DNA of 64,000 nucleotides from Chrysopilus asiliformis (lineage: Eukaryota > Arthropoda > Insecta > Diptera > Rhagionidae): contig OZ035961.1 of the NCBI GenBank assembly GCA_964034945.1, forward strand, positions 75,332,188-75,396,187, read 5' to 3'. The first letter of the stretch is position 1. Every line of letters starts with the position of its first letter. The notes beneath the pieces were generated by a model that did not search any database, was not told the origin of the DNA, and saw only the letters and a list, made by a program, of their open reading frames with translations. Positions 10,209 to 22,657 of the stretch are shown in pieces. Made by a program: the position numbers and the translations under genes.

Positions 10209-11619
10209 TATATAATGAAACCTCTTTATAACGAAATGTACTATATAAGGAAATTCTTTTGTTCCCCTAGCAATAATCTATAATCTATAAATAGTATAAA
10301 ACAAAGTCCTAAAAAATTTGTAATGCAGGATTTTGAGAGCCACAGAACCGATTTGTATGCGGTTTTCACGTTTTCAATCAGAATTCTCTGAGGAAGGTTT
10401 ATGTTTTTAAATCATGATTCTATAACAAAAGAAAGCCGAGAAATGATGATTTTAGTTTTAATCAAATCTAATCAAATCGATCAACATTGTCATCCGAAAG
10501 TTGTATTGCTTCAAAGTAAATCTATGAAACAGGGAAATTAAAAAGCTCGTTGATTCACATCAAAGCTTTCAGGCGATGATATTGAAAAGCACATCCAGTT
10601 TGCAAAAAAGTGAGCACTTTGTACTGAAAAAAGCTGCTCGGGTGGGCTAATTCAAATAAGCCCAGCTTGCGATATTAAAAAAAGAATTGAAGGCTTAAAG
10701 CCCGTAGTTCTTAATCCAGCATTTTTGAAGTGATAACTTCTTTAGGCGCGTTGGGCGATTTTTGGATGGGTAAAAACTTATGGTTTGGCGTCAGCATTTG
10801 CTTTCCGAAAAACGTAACGCTTTCCACATTGGAAAACCTTTCAACTTCCAAAGCTTTAAGCTTCAACTTCCACATTGGAAAACTTTTAAAAAAAGCACCT
10901 CAACTTCCAAAGCTTTCTGTTATGGTTTTTTCGATAATGATAATGAAGACCTCGGTGCAAAAAACTTTTTCAAATTTTTCAGGAGAGACAAAAAACATAT
11001 TAGCGTGAAATTTTTGCTCTGGGACAAAGTTAACAATTTACAGTTTAAATCAAGCATGTATTCTTACATCATTTTAATTTGAGATAAATCCATTTTTTTT
11101 TTTGAAAAAGTTATGGACATTTTAAAGTTTTGGACATAGCTGTTTCTTGCACCCAAGAGTAAAAAAGCGGTTTTTAAAATTTATTTATGACTACAAAATA
11201 CAGTCCAGACTTGTTAACTAGCCTTTATTTAGTAAAAAACAAATAAAAAAATAAAAAAATATTCAATAACAAAATAAAACTCCCAGAATAAAAAAAAATT
11301 TTGGAAAAAAATTCCGCGTCAAATTATATAAAACAATGCATCTTTTCTTTAATAACTTTTTACACAGGCCTCTAAAAAGTATGCTCTTTGCAGCCAAATG
11401 TGCGCATTCGTTTATTCTTGCATTTGGCATCAATAACTCATTTTCGCAAAAAAGTGGACATGACCGCTTTTTGCACCGAGGTCTTGAATTTTCATTTTAG
11501 AAAAACTAGAAAAAGTTTACTTCCACAACTGCACGAAAGAAAAACTGCGCTCAAAAAAAAACTCGAGATATTAAAAAAGTCTGTTGGATTTACCAATTGC
11601 GCGTTTCAACTGCAGTTTT
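10209..11619. other. No gene; local duplications
   Basis: No credible coding region. A local direct duplication of 'cttccacattggaaaac' and 'caacttccaaagcttt' lies at about 10826-10920. The block 'gaagacctcggtgcaaaaa' (about 10946) recurs inverted near 11470. Frames of 90-100 residues here are Lys/Phe-rich and without motifs. Confidence 0.5.
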
Positions 11620-11623
11620 TTAA

Positions 11624-11898
11624 CCCTCCGTCTACCATTGGGGTCAATTTGACCCCACAGCGATAAAATTTTTCTCTAATTCTAGCCGTAATAGTTTTTG
11701 GACTTGGTAACTTCTTGACATTGTTTCTTTAAAAATTCTTCATTGTATTTTGCTGGAATCTATTGACATTATTGAAGTTTTTTCTAAGCGTACTCAGACA
11801 TTTTCAATAATAACTAAAGGAAAATGGCATATTACCGATTGGGGTCTAATTGACCCCAACGGTAGTTCTAGCAGGTTTTTTTTTCGGTAGACGGAGGG
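11624..11898. mobile_element. piggyBac-like MITE, TTAA duplication
   Basis: TTAA at 11620-11623 and 11899-11902 flanks inverted ends CCCTCCGTCTACC. Just inside each end is a palindromic block, GGGGTCAATTTGACCCC on the left and GGGGTCTAATTGACCCC on the right. TTAA duplication with CCC ends is the piggyBac hallmark. At 275 bp it has no coding capacity. Confidence 0.82.
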
Positions 11899-11953
11899 TT
11901 AATAAAGCTTCTTCTCTAAAAAAGATTTCTCACAGCTTGAACTGGTTGATAAG

Positions 11954-12011
11954 AGCTGCTTTTTTTAATGATCCGGATAACAGATCCATATGGATCATTA
12001 AAAAAACAGCT
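11954..12011. repeat. 58-bp imperfect palindrome
   Basis: AGCTGCTTTTTTTAATGATC pairs with the complementary stretch ending at 12011 around a ~16-bp centre that itself contains ATCCATATGGAT. No duplication of flanking sequence is visible. Confidence 0.7.
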
Positions 12012-13323
12012 AATGTATATATGTAATTGTTGCTCGGAGTGGCGATAGATGTGAAAACCAGACTAATGTTAATGATTTTAATTTACAAATTATGAAATAT
12101 TAATTTTTGATACTACAAATAATTTCAAAATCCAAAAAAATTCTGTTATTTCATAGTTTAAGGTTATCACTTCTGTCGGCAGTCCCAATGACTGCTTTGT
12201 TTTTTATTGACAAATTTAAAAGACATGGCTTTTGGCATAGAGAAATCGTCGAAATGTTTTTATGCCTTGCAAATACATACGGCATAAAATAAAATATTTT
12301 CATTAAAAAATTTTTTGAATTCTGGTAAAAGAAAAACTTCATTCATTGAGCCGCCACTGGTACAAACTTTATGTTATGATATCGAACTGAAACACTTTTC
12401 TGAATTCAAATCTTGACAAGATGTTTCTAACAATTTTTTTTACAAAGGCCACTGCAAAATAAAATAAATTTATTCAAGTATTAGATGTGAATTTTAATGT
12501 TTGGTTAAGATTTGCTCCATTTCAACAAAGTTTGTCAAGAAATTTTCTATTTACTAACATTAAGTATGCATTGCACGTTCTATAGAACTTCTATAGCGCA
12601 TAAATACTCATATGTAACGATTAGAAACTTTGGAGCAAACTTCAACTGATAACTAACTTCGTTATTTGTTTATGAGTTCTGATTGATTTTTCTATTCTGA
12701 TGACTTCAATATGTATATCTTTTGTACGAAAATGAAATCAATTTATCTTTATATGTTATTTTCTTGTCAGATTCTTATAGAAAGCATAATTCAAAATCAG
12801 TAAAAGTTTTAGTAGAGAAGTATTTTTTATACGACATTTAAGAATATACTATAAGAGTAACAAATTTAAAAATGCAGTTTAAAGGTTTAAAATAACAAAG
12901 TATATTACCTTTACTTGAAATACAATATACTACGAAAAACAGTCCATAAACTATATGTTTATTATAAATATTTTGAAAACTATGTTATCCATCCATTATT
13001 TTTTTTGAAAACTATTTTATCCATTATTTTTTCTATTCGGATAAGATTTTTTTTTTGTGAATAACACGTGGGCATTCTCAAACTGAGTTGAAATTCAAAT
13101 CGGTGTGATTAGATCAATTATTTAAAATTTGAACAATTTTATATTTTCAGAATCCAAAATCATTTGCTCCGTGTTTTATGATCTTCTTTTTCTTTGGCGC
13201 TACAAATCTTAGGCGGATCTTTGCCTCCGCAAACGTTTTCCTCCACTGTTCGCGAATTTGAGCGAGTGTCCTACAGTTTCAAGTTTTATCCTGGCTAGAC
13301 CCTGTTCCAGCCACTTAGACCCC
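12012..13323. other. No recognised feature
   Basis: AT-rich, without coding signature. A complementary pair of ~60-residue frames at 12107-12342 has no motif and is probably random. Confidence 0.5.
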
Positions 13324-13412
13324 ACCATAGAAATAGAACCCGCGTGTTTCCAACCGCGGGGAAAACAGCGGTTTCCGCGCGATTGAAAACACGCGGGTTC
13401 TATTTCTATGGT
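13324..13412. repeat. 89-bp GC-rich hairpin
   Basis: Arms of 26 bp read ACCATAGAAATAGAACCCGC and onward, with the complement ending at 13412. They enclose a loop that contains a second, smaller pairing of CCGCGGG/CCGCGCG. It stands out in AT-rich surroundings. No target-site duplication is apparent. Confidence 0.75.
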
Positions 13413-13819
13413 TAGCGTTCATACACAAAATTTGCATCCGCGCGGAAACGGTGGTATTAGTTTTGGTCTTCCTTGGCTGTCTACTGCCTGTCTACCATAA
13501 TAAAAATCGATAATTAATTTGTTGGTAGTACCAAAAAAGCACCGTAAAACGAGATGTGATTGGCCCTTGGCGGGTGACTTTGGTCCAACTCACAAAAAAG
13601 TTTGTCATCCCAATATGGCCTACATTTCTCATATTACAGGTTTTTTTTACTATTATCTTCGGTGTAGTAAATCGTTTTCAAATAAATACCGGTAATTGCT
13701 TGCCGCGCAAAATCATGTGAGTCATAGTGCATGTAGTATTATTAGTTGAAAATGAAACGTAACACTATTAATTCAAGGGGTGAAAATGTCTTTCTAAGAT
13801 ATTTGGTGTTAAATATAAT

Positions 13820-14113
13820 GAAAAACATAACAAAAGCTATAATTGCCAATCTGGCAATTATTGAAAACCCGTATGTTGATTTAAGTGAACAGCGAACAGT
13901 TGTATCAAAATTCCACTTTGAAGTCAAATTTTCCAATAAGATTTTTTAAAATTTATTCCAATCGGATTTTGATGTATGGGAGTTTTTTGTAGAATCATAT
14001 CCTAAATAACTTTTGTTCTTGCACTTTTTTGATAAGATGTTTTTGAGATATTCGCAAAAATCGTTTTCGTTCGTACGGGGGGTACCCCCCCTAATGGTAT
14101 ATTTTTGCCCATA
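13820..14113 (+). repeat. mini-me/DINE-like repeat, 5' half
   Basis: Matches the first half of the 43698-44301 copy, from 'aaaacataacaaaagctata' through the 'ggtacccccc' block to 'tttttgccca'. It is interrupted at 14112-14113 by the TA-flanked MITE; I did not find the rest of the repeat on the far side. Confidence 0.7.
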
Positions 14114-14612
14114 AAGGCCGCCCTCCATTACCATGACTTCGGCAACTGCAAAAAAAATAGAGACACATTTATGTGAAGATGCGTTGACGAGAAAGGGAGA
14201 TAAGAATCAACTGCAAAAATTTGTCGGCAACTGCAAGAATAATATCCCCTGTTTTTTATGGCGATTTTATGGTTACAGTTGACGGACTTCAACTTTTTTA
14301 TAGCGATTTCTACTACAATCACACATTGTCCCTGTAAGTGAATAGTAAGCACGGACACATTCAAACTGTTATTATAGCTTGATGTCATTTTTCTCCTTCG
14401 CATGCATAGTCAAAAGCTTTGTTACCATGCCAATTTGAACATTATATTCATAGCATAAGGTTTGATATGATTGCTATAAAATTGTAAAACTGGAAGGGAT
14501 AGCGTTTAACTTGTATTCAGTCATTCCTTTTTAGATCTACATAAGTCTATCTTGCTCTAGTTTTCTGCATTTTTTTGCAGTTACAGAAGTCATGGTAATG
14601 GAGGAAAGCCTT
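14114..14612. mobile_element. 499-bp TIR element with TA duplication
   Basis: TA at 14112-14113 and 14613-14614 flanks inverted ends of ~43 bp (AAGGCCGCCCTCC.../AAGGCTTTCCTCC..., sharing TCCATTACCATGACTTC). The block 'ggcaactgca' is repeated inside the left end. Ends starting AAGG and a TA target fit a Tc1/mariner-type MITE. There is no coding capacity. Confidence 0.75.
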
Positions 14613-14614
14613 TA

Positions 14615-16876
14615 AACGCTAAATAACTACCTTTCATCATTTCGGAAATTTTGCACCTTAAGTGAATTTTGTACTTATATTTTTGTTGAATGTGAAGAGG
14701 CCGTAAGAAAATCATGTGCTGTTCATATCAGATATTTTCTGTATAACTTTATTCAGGGATGTGGGAAAAAGTGAAATTTTCAAATAAATTTTGTACCATA
14801 TCCATATAAAAGTGCGTTTGGCTGTGAATATGGTACACTGTAAGAATTAATTTAAAAACGCGCAATATGCATGAGAGATGGTACAAATTTGGAGTAAAAA
14901 AGGAGATTGTACACAAACGAAAATCTATCGTTCAAAGTGAATATTCAATTTCTCGGCCATTCGAAGCGCTAGAACTCTGGGACCTGGAGCATTTGAAAGA
15001 GTTTGGACCAAAACCCAAATCCCCATCATTAGCTGAAAAAGTCAAAAATGGCACTCGATATACGATAATAGTCAACTGACGTTATGTCTATACTGATTTC
15101 CTGATACGGCGTATATATTTTATAAAAATAACGAAAAATTGATTTGTGGACGAGTGGTCGGAGTGAATTTCGTTCTATGGTAGAGTTATGTAGGATTCTA
15201 TTTCAACCCTTTTTAAACCTTTTTTTAGATTGTATAATTGGAGAAAATAAAGAACTTTAAATATTGGGTATAAAATATAGAACTATCATTTTTAAACCCA
15301 AAGTTTTCCAAAACCCAGAAACTTTGCTAAATGCAAACCCAGAAACTGTGAAACGCCTTTTTATGTTATTTCTTCCTTTAAATATGTAAAATAGCGAAAG
15401 TCGAATCAACGAAACAAGGGAAGATGGAAAGTAAAAACAGCCAAAAAGTTTTGTTGGGAAAAATTTCCTTTATTATGGGTTTCTGTTCCTTTATAGTTTT
15501 TCTTGTTTTTGGGATAGCATTCAAAGACATTATCCTCAGCAAACCATATACGAGTATATAAGATATATTTTGTTTTATAAAGATATTTTACTTGATGGTG
15601 TTGTTAGTAAATATATCAAACAAAGCTTCGGTTTTGTATTTAGTTTACTTGGATCCCTCATTCAACATAAACGAGAATCTTGCTCAATGTTTGCCTAATT
15701 GTTCTGGACATTTACATTTTTCTCTTTCCCCTTCAATTTCGAAGAACAGTTGCATTTTCTTCGTTAGTTTGTTTTGCACCCGATTGGTATTGCGAAAATA
15801 TTTAAACATCATGAAAGAAATATATATCTGCTCCCAGCAGAGTTTTATCTTAATTAGGCCAAGAGATGTCCCTTTCTGTTCTCTTTTCTTTTGAATAAAG
15901 TCGAAAAACTACTGACATTTCGACTTTTTACATTAAATCTCATTTGCTTATTTAGAAATAGGGATCGTCAGAAAAAAATGTTCCAAGTGATTTGAACACA
16001 CGAAAGTAAAAACAAACAAATACAACCAAAGTAATCATAGTTACTTGTCCTAGAAAATTTCTTGTTAAGATAAAAACTGTTGTTAAGCTTTCAGAAGACT
16101 TGGAGAGCTTTCAGAAGAAGGTCAGGTATCGAAAAATAAAGACTACAGACATTTTAGACTAACCAACACTAGAAAAAACGATAGAATCAACCAAAATGAA
16201 GATTTCATGAATATATACTTCTATCGTCAGATCCATTTTTAGCTTCTCTGCATTCTAAATGGATAAATGCAAAAGATGAATTGGATGACGAGGAAGATCA
16301 AGAAATCCTACAATTGTTAATATTTGATGTTGATCAAGACATTATTAGAATGTAATTTTTCCTCAACTTAATGTAATTTTAGCCATGTGTATTTGTATCA
16401 AATTGTATTAAAATAATCGTATTAAAAAAAAGTTATGTCTTTAAAAATACTATATTTTTTTATAACATTTAAAAAACAACTTTAAAACAAAACCAAAAAA
16501 ATATTACAACAACAAATATTATAGTTTTGATTATTTCATCATATAGGGTATTAAAGTTGCTCCTATTCGATTTTCATGTACTGACGATATACGTAAAATG
16601 GCATTCTAAATATTTTCGTCATTAATGATTTTTTCTGTACGACCAACCGTTCTCGAGATTTTGGTAATTTTTGATTTCAAATGCAGATGGGTGGGGGAGG
16701 GGAGAGGAGGGGGTGATCAGATTGTTAGGAAATAAAGCTTGGATATTTATCTAGCCAACAAAAAAAAACCCCATTCAAAAATATTGATCCGTTCAAAAGT
16801 TATGGATTTTTGGCCGCCGAATGGCACTTTGGCCTCAACGTGCGTCGCCGCTTTAAAATTTTGTATCCACAACTAT
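14615..16876. other. No recognised gene
   Basis: Contains a lone 'CACTGTAAGAA' at about 14835, similar to the CACT-type termini, but I found no partner end. Frames at 14867-15079 (70 residues) and 15592-15894 (100 residues) lack recognisable motifs. The rest is AT-rich non-coding sequence. Confidence 0.45.
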
Positions 16877-16880
16877 TTAA

Positions 16881-17111
16881 CCCTCTAACCGGAATGCCCG
16901 CCTTAAGGCGGGCTTCAGGGAATTCGCTTGTTTATAACGGGTAACAATTTTAATCGCCGGAAATCGCCGGAACGTCTTACACTGACTTTTGTAAGTTATC
17001 GCTTTACATGCTGGAAAAAATTTAGCCCTGTACGTTGTCTTGGTTACGGTCTGTCGCAAGTTGAAAGTCATATTTTAGTGAATTTTTCTCGGAAATATTC
17101 CGGTTAGAGGG
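16881..17111. mobile_element. piggyBac-like MITE, TTAA duplication
   Basis: TTAA at 16877-16880 and 17112-17115 flanks inverted ends CCCTCTAACCGGAAT. At 231 bp it is non-coding, with a short inner hairpin 'gcccgccttaaggcgggc'. Its ends differ from those of the 11624-11898 copy, so it is a separate family. Confidence 0.82.
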
Positions 17112-17317
17112 TTAAACACCCGATAAAAGTTGACACATACACTGAACGATATTTTGTGCATAAAAATTAAGAACGGCGTTCATAGAGAAGTGTATTCCTA
17201 GTATTTTTGAACCATTTCATTAATACAAAGGAAGATTTCCTAAACCAATTTCATCTTCTATGAAACCGTTCATGAATACTGTGAACATCTTCTATCTATG
17301 TATCTATATATATAAAA

Positions 17318-17520
17318 CTAGCTTGCATACCCGTCATTGCCGGGTTAAGTTTTTTGTATAAGTTTTAGAATACGAGGAAAACCGGAAAGAACTTAAAAAC
17401 TTTTGAGAAAAATGTTATCTTTGCAGGACTCTCCGTTGCGAATTAGTCTAACACCAGATTCGTGACAGCGACCCCGAAAACCCCCGAGTGAAACTTTTCA
17501 GCCTCCTATTGAGCAGGATT
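17318..17520 (-). mobile_element. Helitron 3' end with a degenerate 122-bp unit
   Basis: Read on the minus strand this ends in a CCCGGCAATGACGGG hairpin, then 'tatgcaag' and CTAG followed by T, the canonical Helitron 3' terminus. It is nearly identical to the end of the element at 35747-36056. The sequence to the right carries one degraded 'cgaccccgaaaacccc' unit. The 5' end was not located, so the right limit is arbitrary. Confidence 0.7.
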
Positions 17521-17870
17521 CATGGCGAAAATCACGGTTCAAAAACACCCAAACCCCTTTTACCCCTTATTTACCCCCTTAGCGATAAAATTTCGGAAAA
17601 CCCCACCTGTCTACATTGTCTACCCCAAATCTATTGTCTACGCTGCTCATCATCAGCATCGTAATCAACACATTTTATGCCGGCCAGCAGCTTCGACGAA
17701 CGTACAATTTTTCTTCCTCATCAACAGTCATCGCTACAAAAAGGTTCCTTTTTTTATTTAAATCTATTTTTCGCATTAAAGCGAAGTGAATTTAAAAAAT
17801 CGAAGTGAATTTCATAGTAAAAGACATTTAAAAGAAAAACATTTTTTTTTAAATATTCACAAAAAATATA

Positions 17871-19171
17871 CAGGGTGCGCCATCTATTCCTCCGGTATGT
17901 AAACATTCAATAACTTCGCCATTTGTCAACCGATTTGCTTTCCTAGACACGTTTTGGAAACGTCAAACCAGTACAATTTTAACCATGAACCGCTTCACAC
18001 CGAAAGAACGCGCCGAAATAGTGACGATGTACATTGAAAATAGTCGTTCAATTGTGCTAACTCAACGTGCATATCGTGCAAAATATCGTGGCAAAAAAGC
18101 GCCTACCGACAAAACAATTCGGGCGCTGGGTAAAAATTTCTTTGAGCACGGAACAGTAGGCAATCTAACCTATAATCATCCACGCCCAAGACGTTCCAAT
18201 GAAATTATTGAAGCCGTGAGAGAGAGTGTTGCCGAGGACCCAAATGTCTCGTATTGCCACCGAACTCAGCGGTTGAAAATGAGTGGAACCACGTTGCGGC
18301 GCATTTTAAAGGACGATCTCCATTTGTTTCCTTACAAAATACAACTAACTCAAAGAATATTGGCAACAGACAAGTCGCGTCGTATAGAATACGGCAAATT
18401 AGTCGGCCGAATGTTGGAAACCATGCCGGACTTTTGGATGCAAGTTTTAATGACCGACGAGGCACATTTCACTCTCTCTGGCGGTGTTAATAAACAAAAT
18501 TGCCGCATTTGGGCGACAGAAAATCCTCACGAGATTCATGAAATACCATTGCATGATCGAAAAGTGACTGTTTGGGCCGGCGTGTGCGCAAAAACCATCA
18601 TTGGGCCATTTTTCTTCAATGAAGGTGAAACAGTTAATGGTAATCGATATCGGTGGATGTTGGCACATTTTGTGTGTCCGAAAATGCGTGAAAAAGGTCT
18701 GACTGACTTCTGGTTTCAGCAAGACGGGGCGCCATGCCACACAGCGGACCAAACAATACGGTTTTTGCAACAAAAATTCCCTAGACGTGTGATATCGAAA
18801 AGAGGCGATATTGACTGGCCACCAAGATCCCCTGATTTAACCCCCCCAGACTTCTTTTTGTGGGGTTATTTGAAAAGTAAAGTTTACGCCAGCAACCCGA
18901 AGACCATTGACGAGCTCAAGACCAATATTCGTGCCGAAATAGCTGCCATACCGACGGAGATGCTCGAAGAAGTGATGGAAAATGCCCGAAAAAGAGCACA
19001 GTTTGCGGTGGCCAATAAAGGTGGTCATTTGATCGATGTTGTTTTCAAAAAGTAGTCCACATAAATTGTAAAGGATTGAACTAAATAAAAAAACACCATT
19101 TTTTGCAATCTATTGTTTCTTTCAAAAGTTATTCAACATTCTCATACCGGAGGAATAGATGGCGCACCCTG
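17871..19171 (+). mobile_element. Complete mariner-type element, potentially autonomous
   Basis: A 1,301-bp element flanked by TA (17869-17870, 19172-19173). The terminal inverted repeats are identical for 29 bp (beginning CAGGGTGCGCCATCTATTCC) and similar for ~46 bp. A single uninterrupted transposase frame starts 114 bp from the left end and stops 116 bp from the right end. Perfect TIRs and an open frame point to recent arrival. It is the only element in the window that looks complete. Confidence 0.93.
17985..19055 (+). CDS. Mariner transposase, DD41D type, intact
   Basis: A 356-residue protein, a normal mariner length. Residues 1 to ~115 are the bipartite helix-turn-helix DNA-binding region (starts MNRFTPKERAEIV). 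The catalytic triad is D158 (MTDEAHFTLSG), D247 (FQQDGAPCH) and D289 (SPDLTPPDFFLWG). There are 41 residues between the last two Asp, so this is DD41D and not the DD34D of classical mariners; DD41D is the spacing I associate with the rosa-type group. The linker has VNKQNCRIW. No frameshift or stop is present, and the start ATG follows 'tttaacc'. It would cut at TA and bind its own TIRs. Activity is inferred, not shown. Confidence 0.93.
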   Translation: MNRFTPKERAEIVTMYIENSRSIVLTQRAYRAKYRGKKAPTDKTIRALGKNFFEHGTVGNLTYNHPRPRRSNEIIEAVRESVAEDPNVSYCHRTQRLKMSGTTLRRILKDDLHLFPYKIQLTQRILATDKSRRIEYGKLVGRMLETMPDFWMQVLMTDEAHFTLSGGVNKQNCRIWATENPHEIHEIPLHDRKVTVWAGVCAKTIIGPFFFNEGETVNGNRYRWMLAHFVCPKMREKGLTDFWFQQDGAPCHTADQTIRFLQQKFPRRVISKRGDIDWPPRSPDLTPPDFFLWGYLKSKVYASNPKTIDELKTNIRAEIAAIPTEMLEEVMENARKRAQFAVANKGGHLIDVVFKK

Positions 19172-19173
19172 TA

Positions 19174-22048
19174 TATATATGAATATAGACTAAAATTTCA
19201 ATTCACGTATAACTAAGAAAAGAAGAAGATTAGAGCACCAGTTATCACAGTTGCGTTAGGTTTAGTTAATATCACGGTGTAATTGTTAATTAGAAATACC
19301 CCAGAATAATTACTGATATGTATTATGAATCTTAAGTTACGGTTAGGAGTTGGCCACCATGAATTATATTAGATTTTTTTTATAACATGTAATTTTTGGA
19401 TAGAATTAAGAATTTGTCAAACAAAAAAAGACAAAAAAAAGAAGAGGCTGAATAAGAATTACGTAAAATTTCAAATTTGAGTTTTCATTTTAAGATTTTG
19501 TTTTAGGTATATAATTTTTTTTTGTGTCGTTTCCTCTTTAGAGTTTTAGTGGTTCACTAAGTCCCGAGGGGATAAATTTGATAACAATGTTTGGATAAAG
19601 TAAGCAAGAGAGAAGAGAGAGACGGAGCACATCAGGCGTTAAGATGAAATTAGTGTTTTGAAGTTAATTGTTTTGCAAATCGAATATACAGGGGGCAAAT
19701 CAGAATCTCGTGGCTGGAGGATTTGTTATTTGGTCTGATATCCTTATGTATTCAGTAGAGGGTGGGGCAGTCACTACAGTCACTTTAGTCACTTTTTATC
19801 GAAAAGATCAAGTATTTGTTGTATAAAAGTAGCGACTAACTGTTTAGGTCTTTTTGAATTTCAGCCCAGTCCAGTGGCTGTCTGGAGCGATGAGGGTGCC
19901 TAAGAACCCCCTCTAAGAACCCCCACAATCGCTCGGCCACTTCCCTTATTATGGCATACGATCTTTGTGTGGAGTTCTAGTGGAGAAAATCAACTCTCGA
20001 CTCATTGCCTGAGTTAGCAATAGATGCCATTTCTCTGCAAACTCCGCACGGTGCAGGAAGTAGAAAGTGTCTCCAGTCGACACGGTCGCAGCTTCAGTGC
20101 CGTGTACACCACAAGATACGTAAAAACCGGTAAAGAAAAAAATTGGGAAATTTCCTTTAAATTTTATTTTATTCATTTTTTCCCAAAAGCGCATAGTTTT
20201 CGAAAATTTTTCAAAAAACTGTATTTTTTCAAACAAATTCTATTGGAGGTACCCGTTATAGCTCCCGTTATTGTTCCAAAAGTTGATAGAAAACTACGAT
20301 TTTTTTAAAAATCGTATTTAAGATACGTGAAACGGACAGATCGACAAACAGATGCAAAGACGTTCTCATAATTTTGCCTGAAACGGATTTCGTACTGATC
20401 AGAAAGATTCTATCTTCCCACGTTCTCGAGTCGTTCTCCGTTATGAATACAATAATTTTCTTTTATAGAGGAGGAAAGTAAAAATATAAAATTTATTCAC
20501 CAGTGAATTAATAGTTTTATTTGACTTGGAAAATGTGTGAATGAGTTATTTTTTTGAAAACAACATTTGGAAAACATTTGATTAGCATTTAGAAAACATT
20601 TCGTAGGTTTGCGGTGCTGACCACGGCTAGGGGTTCATGCCTTCGTTTTACTTCTTTGAAATAAAAGCTCGCTTAAGAATTTCAAATATTTTTCCTGCTA
20701 TTTGCTATTTCTAAGAAAATCATTAAGCTATGAACAAACACCATAGATTCATACAGGCGAAGCCGCTTAAGAAAAATTCGCTTAGCAGAAACTCTGTTGA
20801 GATCACAGCCCACTTACGAGCGCAAGGAAAAAAAACCAAAAATGAATCGATGTTGAATGGTTCCTGAAATATTCCGCATTCAAAATGCCAAATGGAGTGT
20901 TCAAAACAAACATGTTTATATCAAAGGACGCGTTTTATTGATTCTTATTAAAAGTTTTCAAAAGAAATTAATTAAATCACTAAATGAATTTGGTTTTGGA
21001 CGAATTTTTAATTATTTTTATTTTTGTTTCGCTCATTTTTGTAGCCGTATTGTCTGAAATTATACATTTAAATAATTTATTGTGGGCCTCTCTGCTTATA
21101 ATATCCTTTAAGCGATTGTGTCCACAATGTCCTCTGCAAATTCGATTAGTGTTACTTTGCACCACAACTGACTTCGGGATGATTCGCGAGGAAACCTAAA
21201 AGAGTAACAGAAGTCGTTATTAATACAAATCACTTGATGAAAATATGAAATTAAACTCATAATAATGAATATGATTTATCCTAATTGAATAAAAATGTTG
21301 GCTTTGATTGCTGAAGTTGATTTTCATTAAAACGATACACTTCACGCCAAACATTTAATTTTATGATTTCACGTTGCGCTATCAAAATATAACCTTTGTT
21401 CATACATAGGTATGTTATTCCACCATACAGTACTGACTTCTCAAGGCGTCAAATATTTCGTTTTAATTAGAAAGCTAACTTTAAATAAAATTACTCACTT
21501 AAAAAACGACACTCGGGGTTTTTTTTTGATTCTGGTTCTCCACAATTTGGATAAGAACATTCACGTGTTCGAGGCATTCTGCTGTTTTGATGAGCTGCTT
21601 TTAAGTACAATAAACTTAATTACACTAGCACTTTATAAAAAAGGCGATCGGTAAAAGATAGAAAGATCAAGATATGTGTTTTGCATAAATCTCAACTTTA
21701 ACTTCCAAGTGTAAAGTGCAGCATTTGCGTTTTCCACCGATTTTTTTCGAAATTTTCAAGAACAAAAATGTGCATTTTACATTTAGCAAGTAAAGACTAA
21801 CTATCTCTGAATTTTCTTTTGGTGTGAACATGACTGCAAGCGAATTGACATGAAATTGATGCAACGCAAAATGTTTACGAGCACAATTAGTTTGGGGGTT
21901 ACTAAATTCCGTGCTATTTTTTGGCTCACTGAGCTATTGTTTTCTTTTACGTTATCGAAAGTTTTATGTTTTTACCTTTATTACAAATAAAGAAGATAGA
22001 TATTAAAATCACTTGAAAAATCGAAATCATAGCGATGCCCTGCACATG
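19174..22048. other. No recognised gene
   Basis: AT-rich sequence with several overlapping 60-95-residue frames (about 19949-20308, 20857-21199, 21412-21654), none with motifs. Complementary-strand overlap suggests chance. No paired termini were identified. Confidence 0.45.
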
Positions 22049-22657
22049 TAGGGGAAGCCGGGGCTAGTATTAACAAAATTTGGAAATCGGGTCATATTTT
22101 TTTAACAAGTAATATTTTTGATATTGTGTTTATATCTAGCCATACTGTAGGTCTTCAGGTATCATAAGAAATAAAAACAGTTTCAACCAGGTAGTCACTA
22201 TATGAAAAAAATCATTTTTATGAAAAAATGTCATCTGTTAAAACTAACCCCGGTCACGGGGCTAGTTTTAACAACGATGGGGTAAGTATTAACAAAGGTT
22301 TTAACATGGAAATAATTAAAAGAAAAGATTTTTTTTCACAAAAATTATAAAATAAACAAAATATATACTTTTAAATTCAAATATATTAATTATCACAAAA
22401 ACTAATAAAATGGACCAAATAAATATCCTTTTCAAGGAACATAAGTTGACTAAAAAAATTAAGTCGTTTTAAAAAACCAAAACAATTATTATTATCTAAA
22501 AAAAGGTCTCGGGGAAGCTTTTTTGTACATAATTTGTATCTATAAAAACATAGTATGAGAATTCTTACTCTATGTCTATGACATTATATTGTTAATTCTT
22601 GCCCCATGGGCTTGTTAATTTTAGCCCCGACACTACTTTTTTTGAATTATTAACCAC

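Noticed and set aside
14835..14860. Lone CACTGTAAGAA as the end of a fourth CACT-type element
   Set aside because: No partner inverted end or subterminal array was found nearby.
18205..19028. Frames overlapping the mariner transposase on both strands
   Set aside because: They are shadows of the intact 356-residue transposase.
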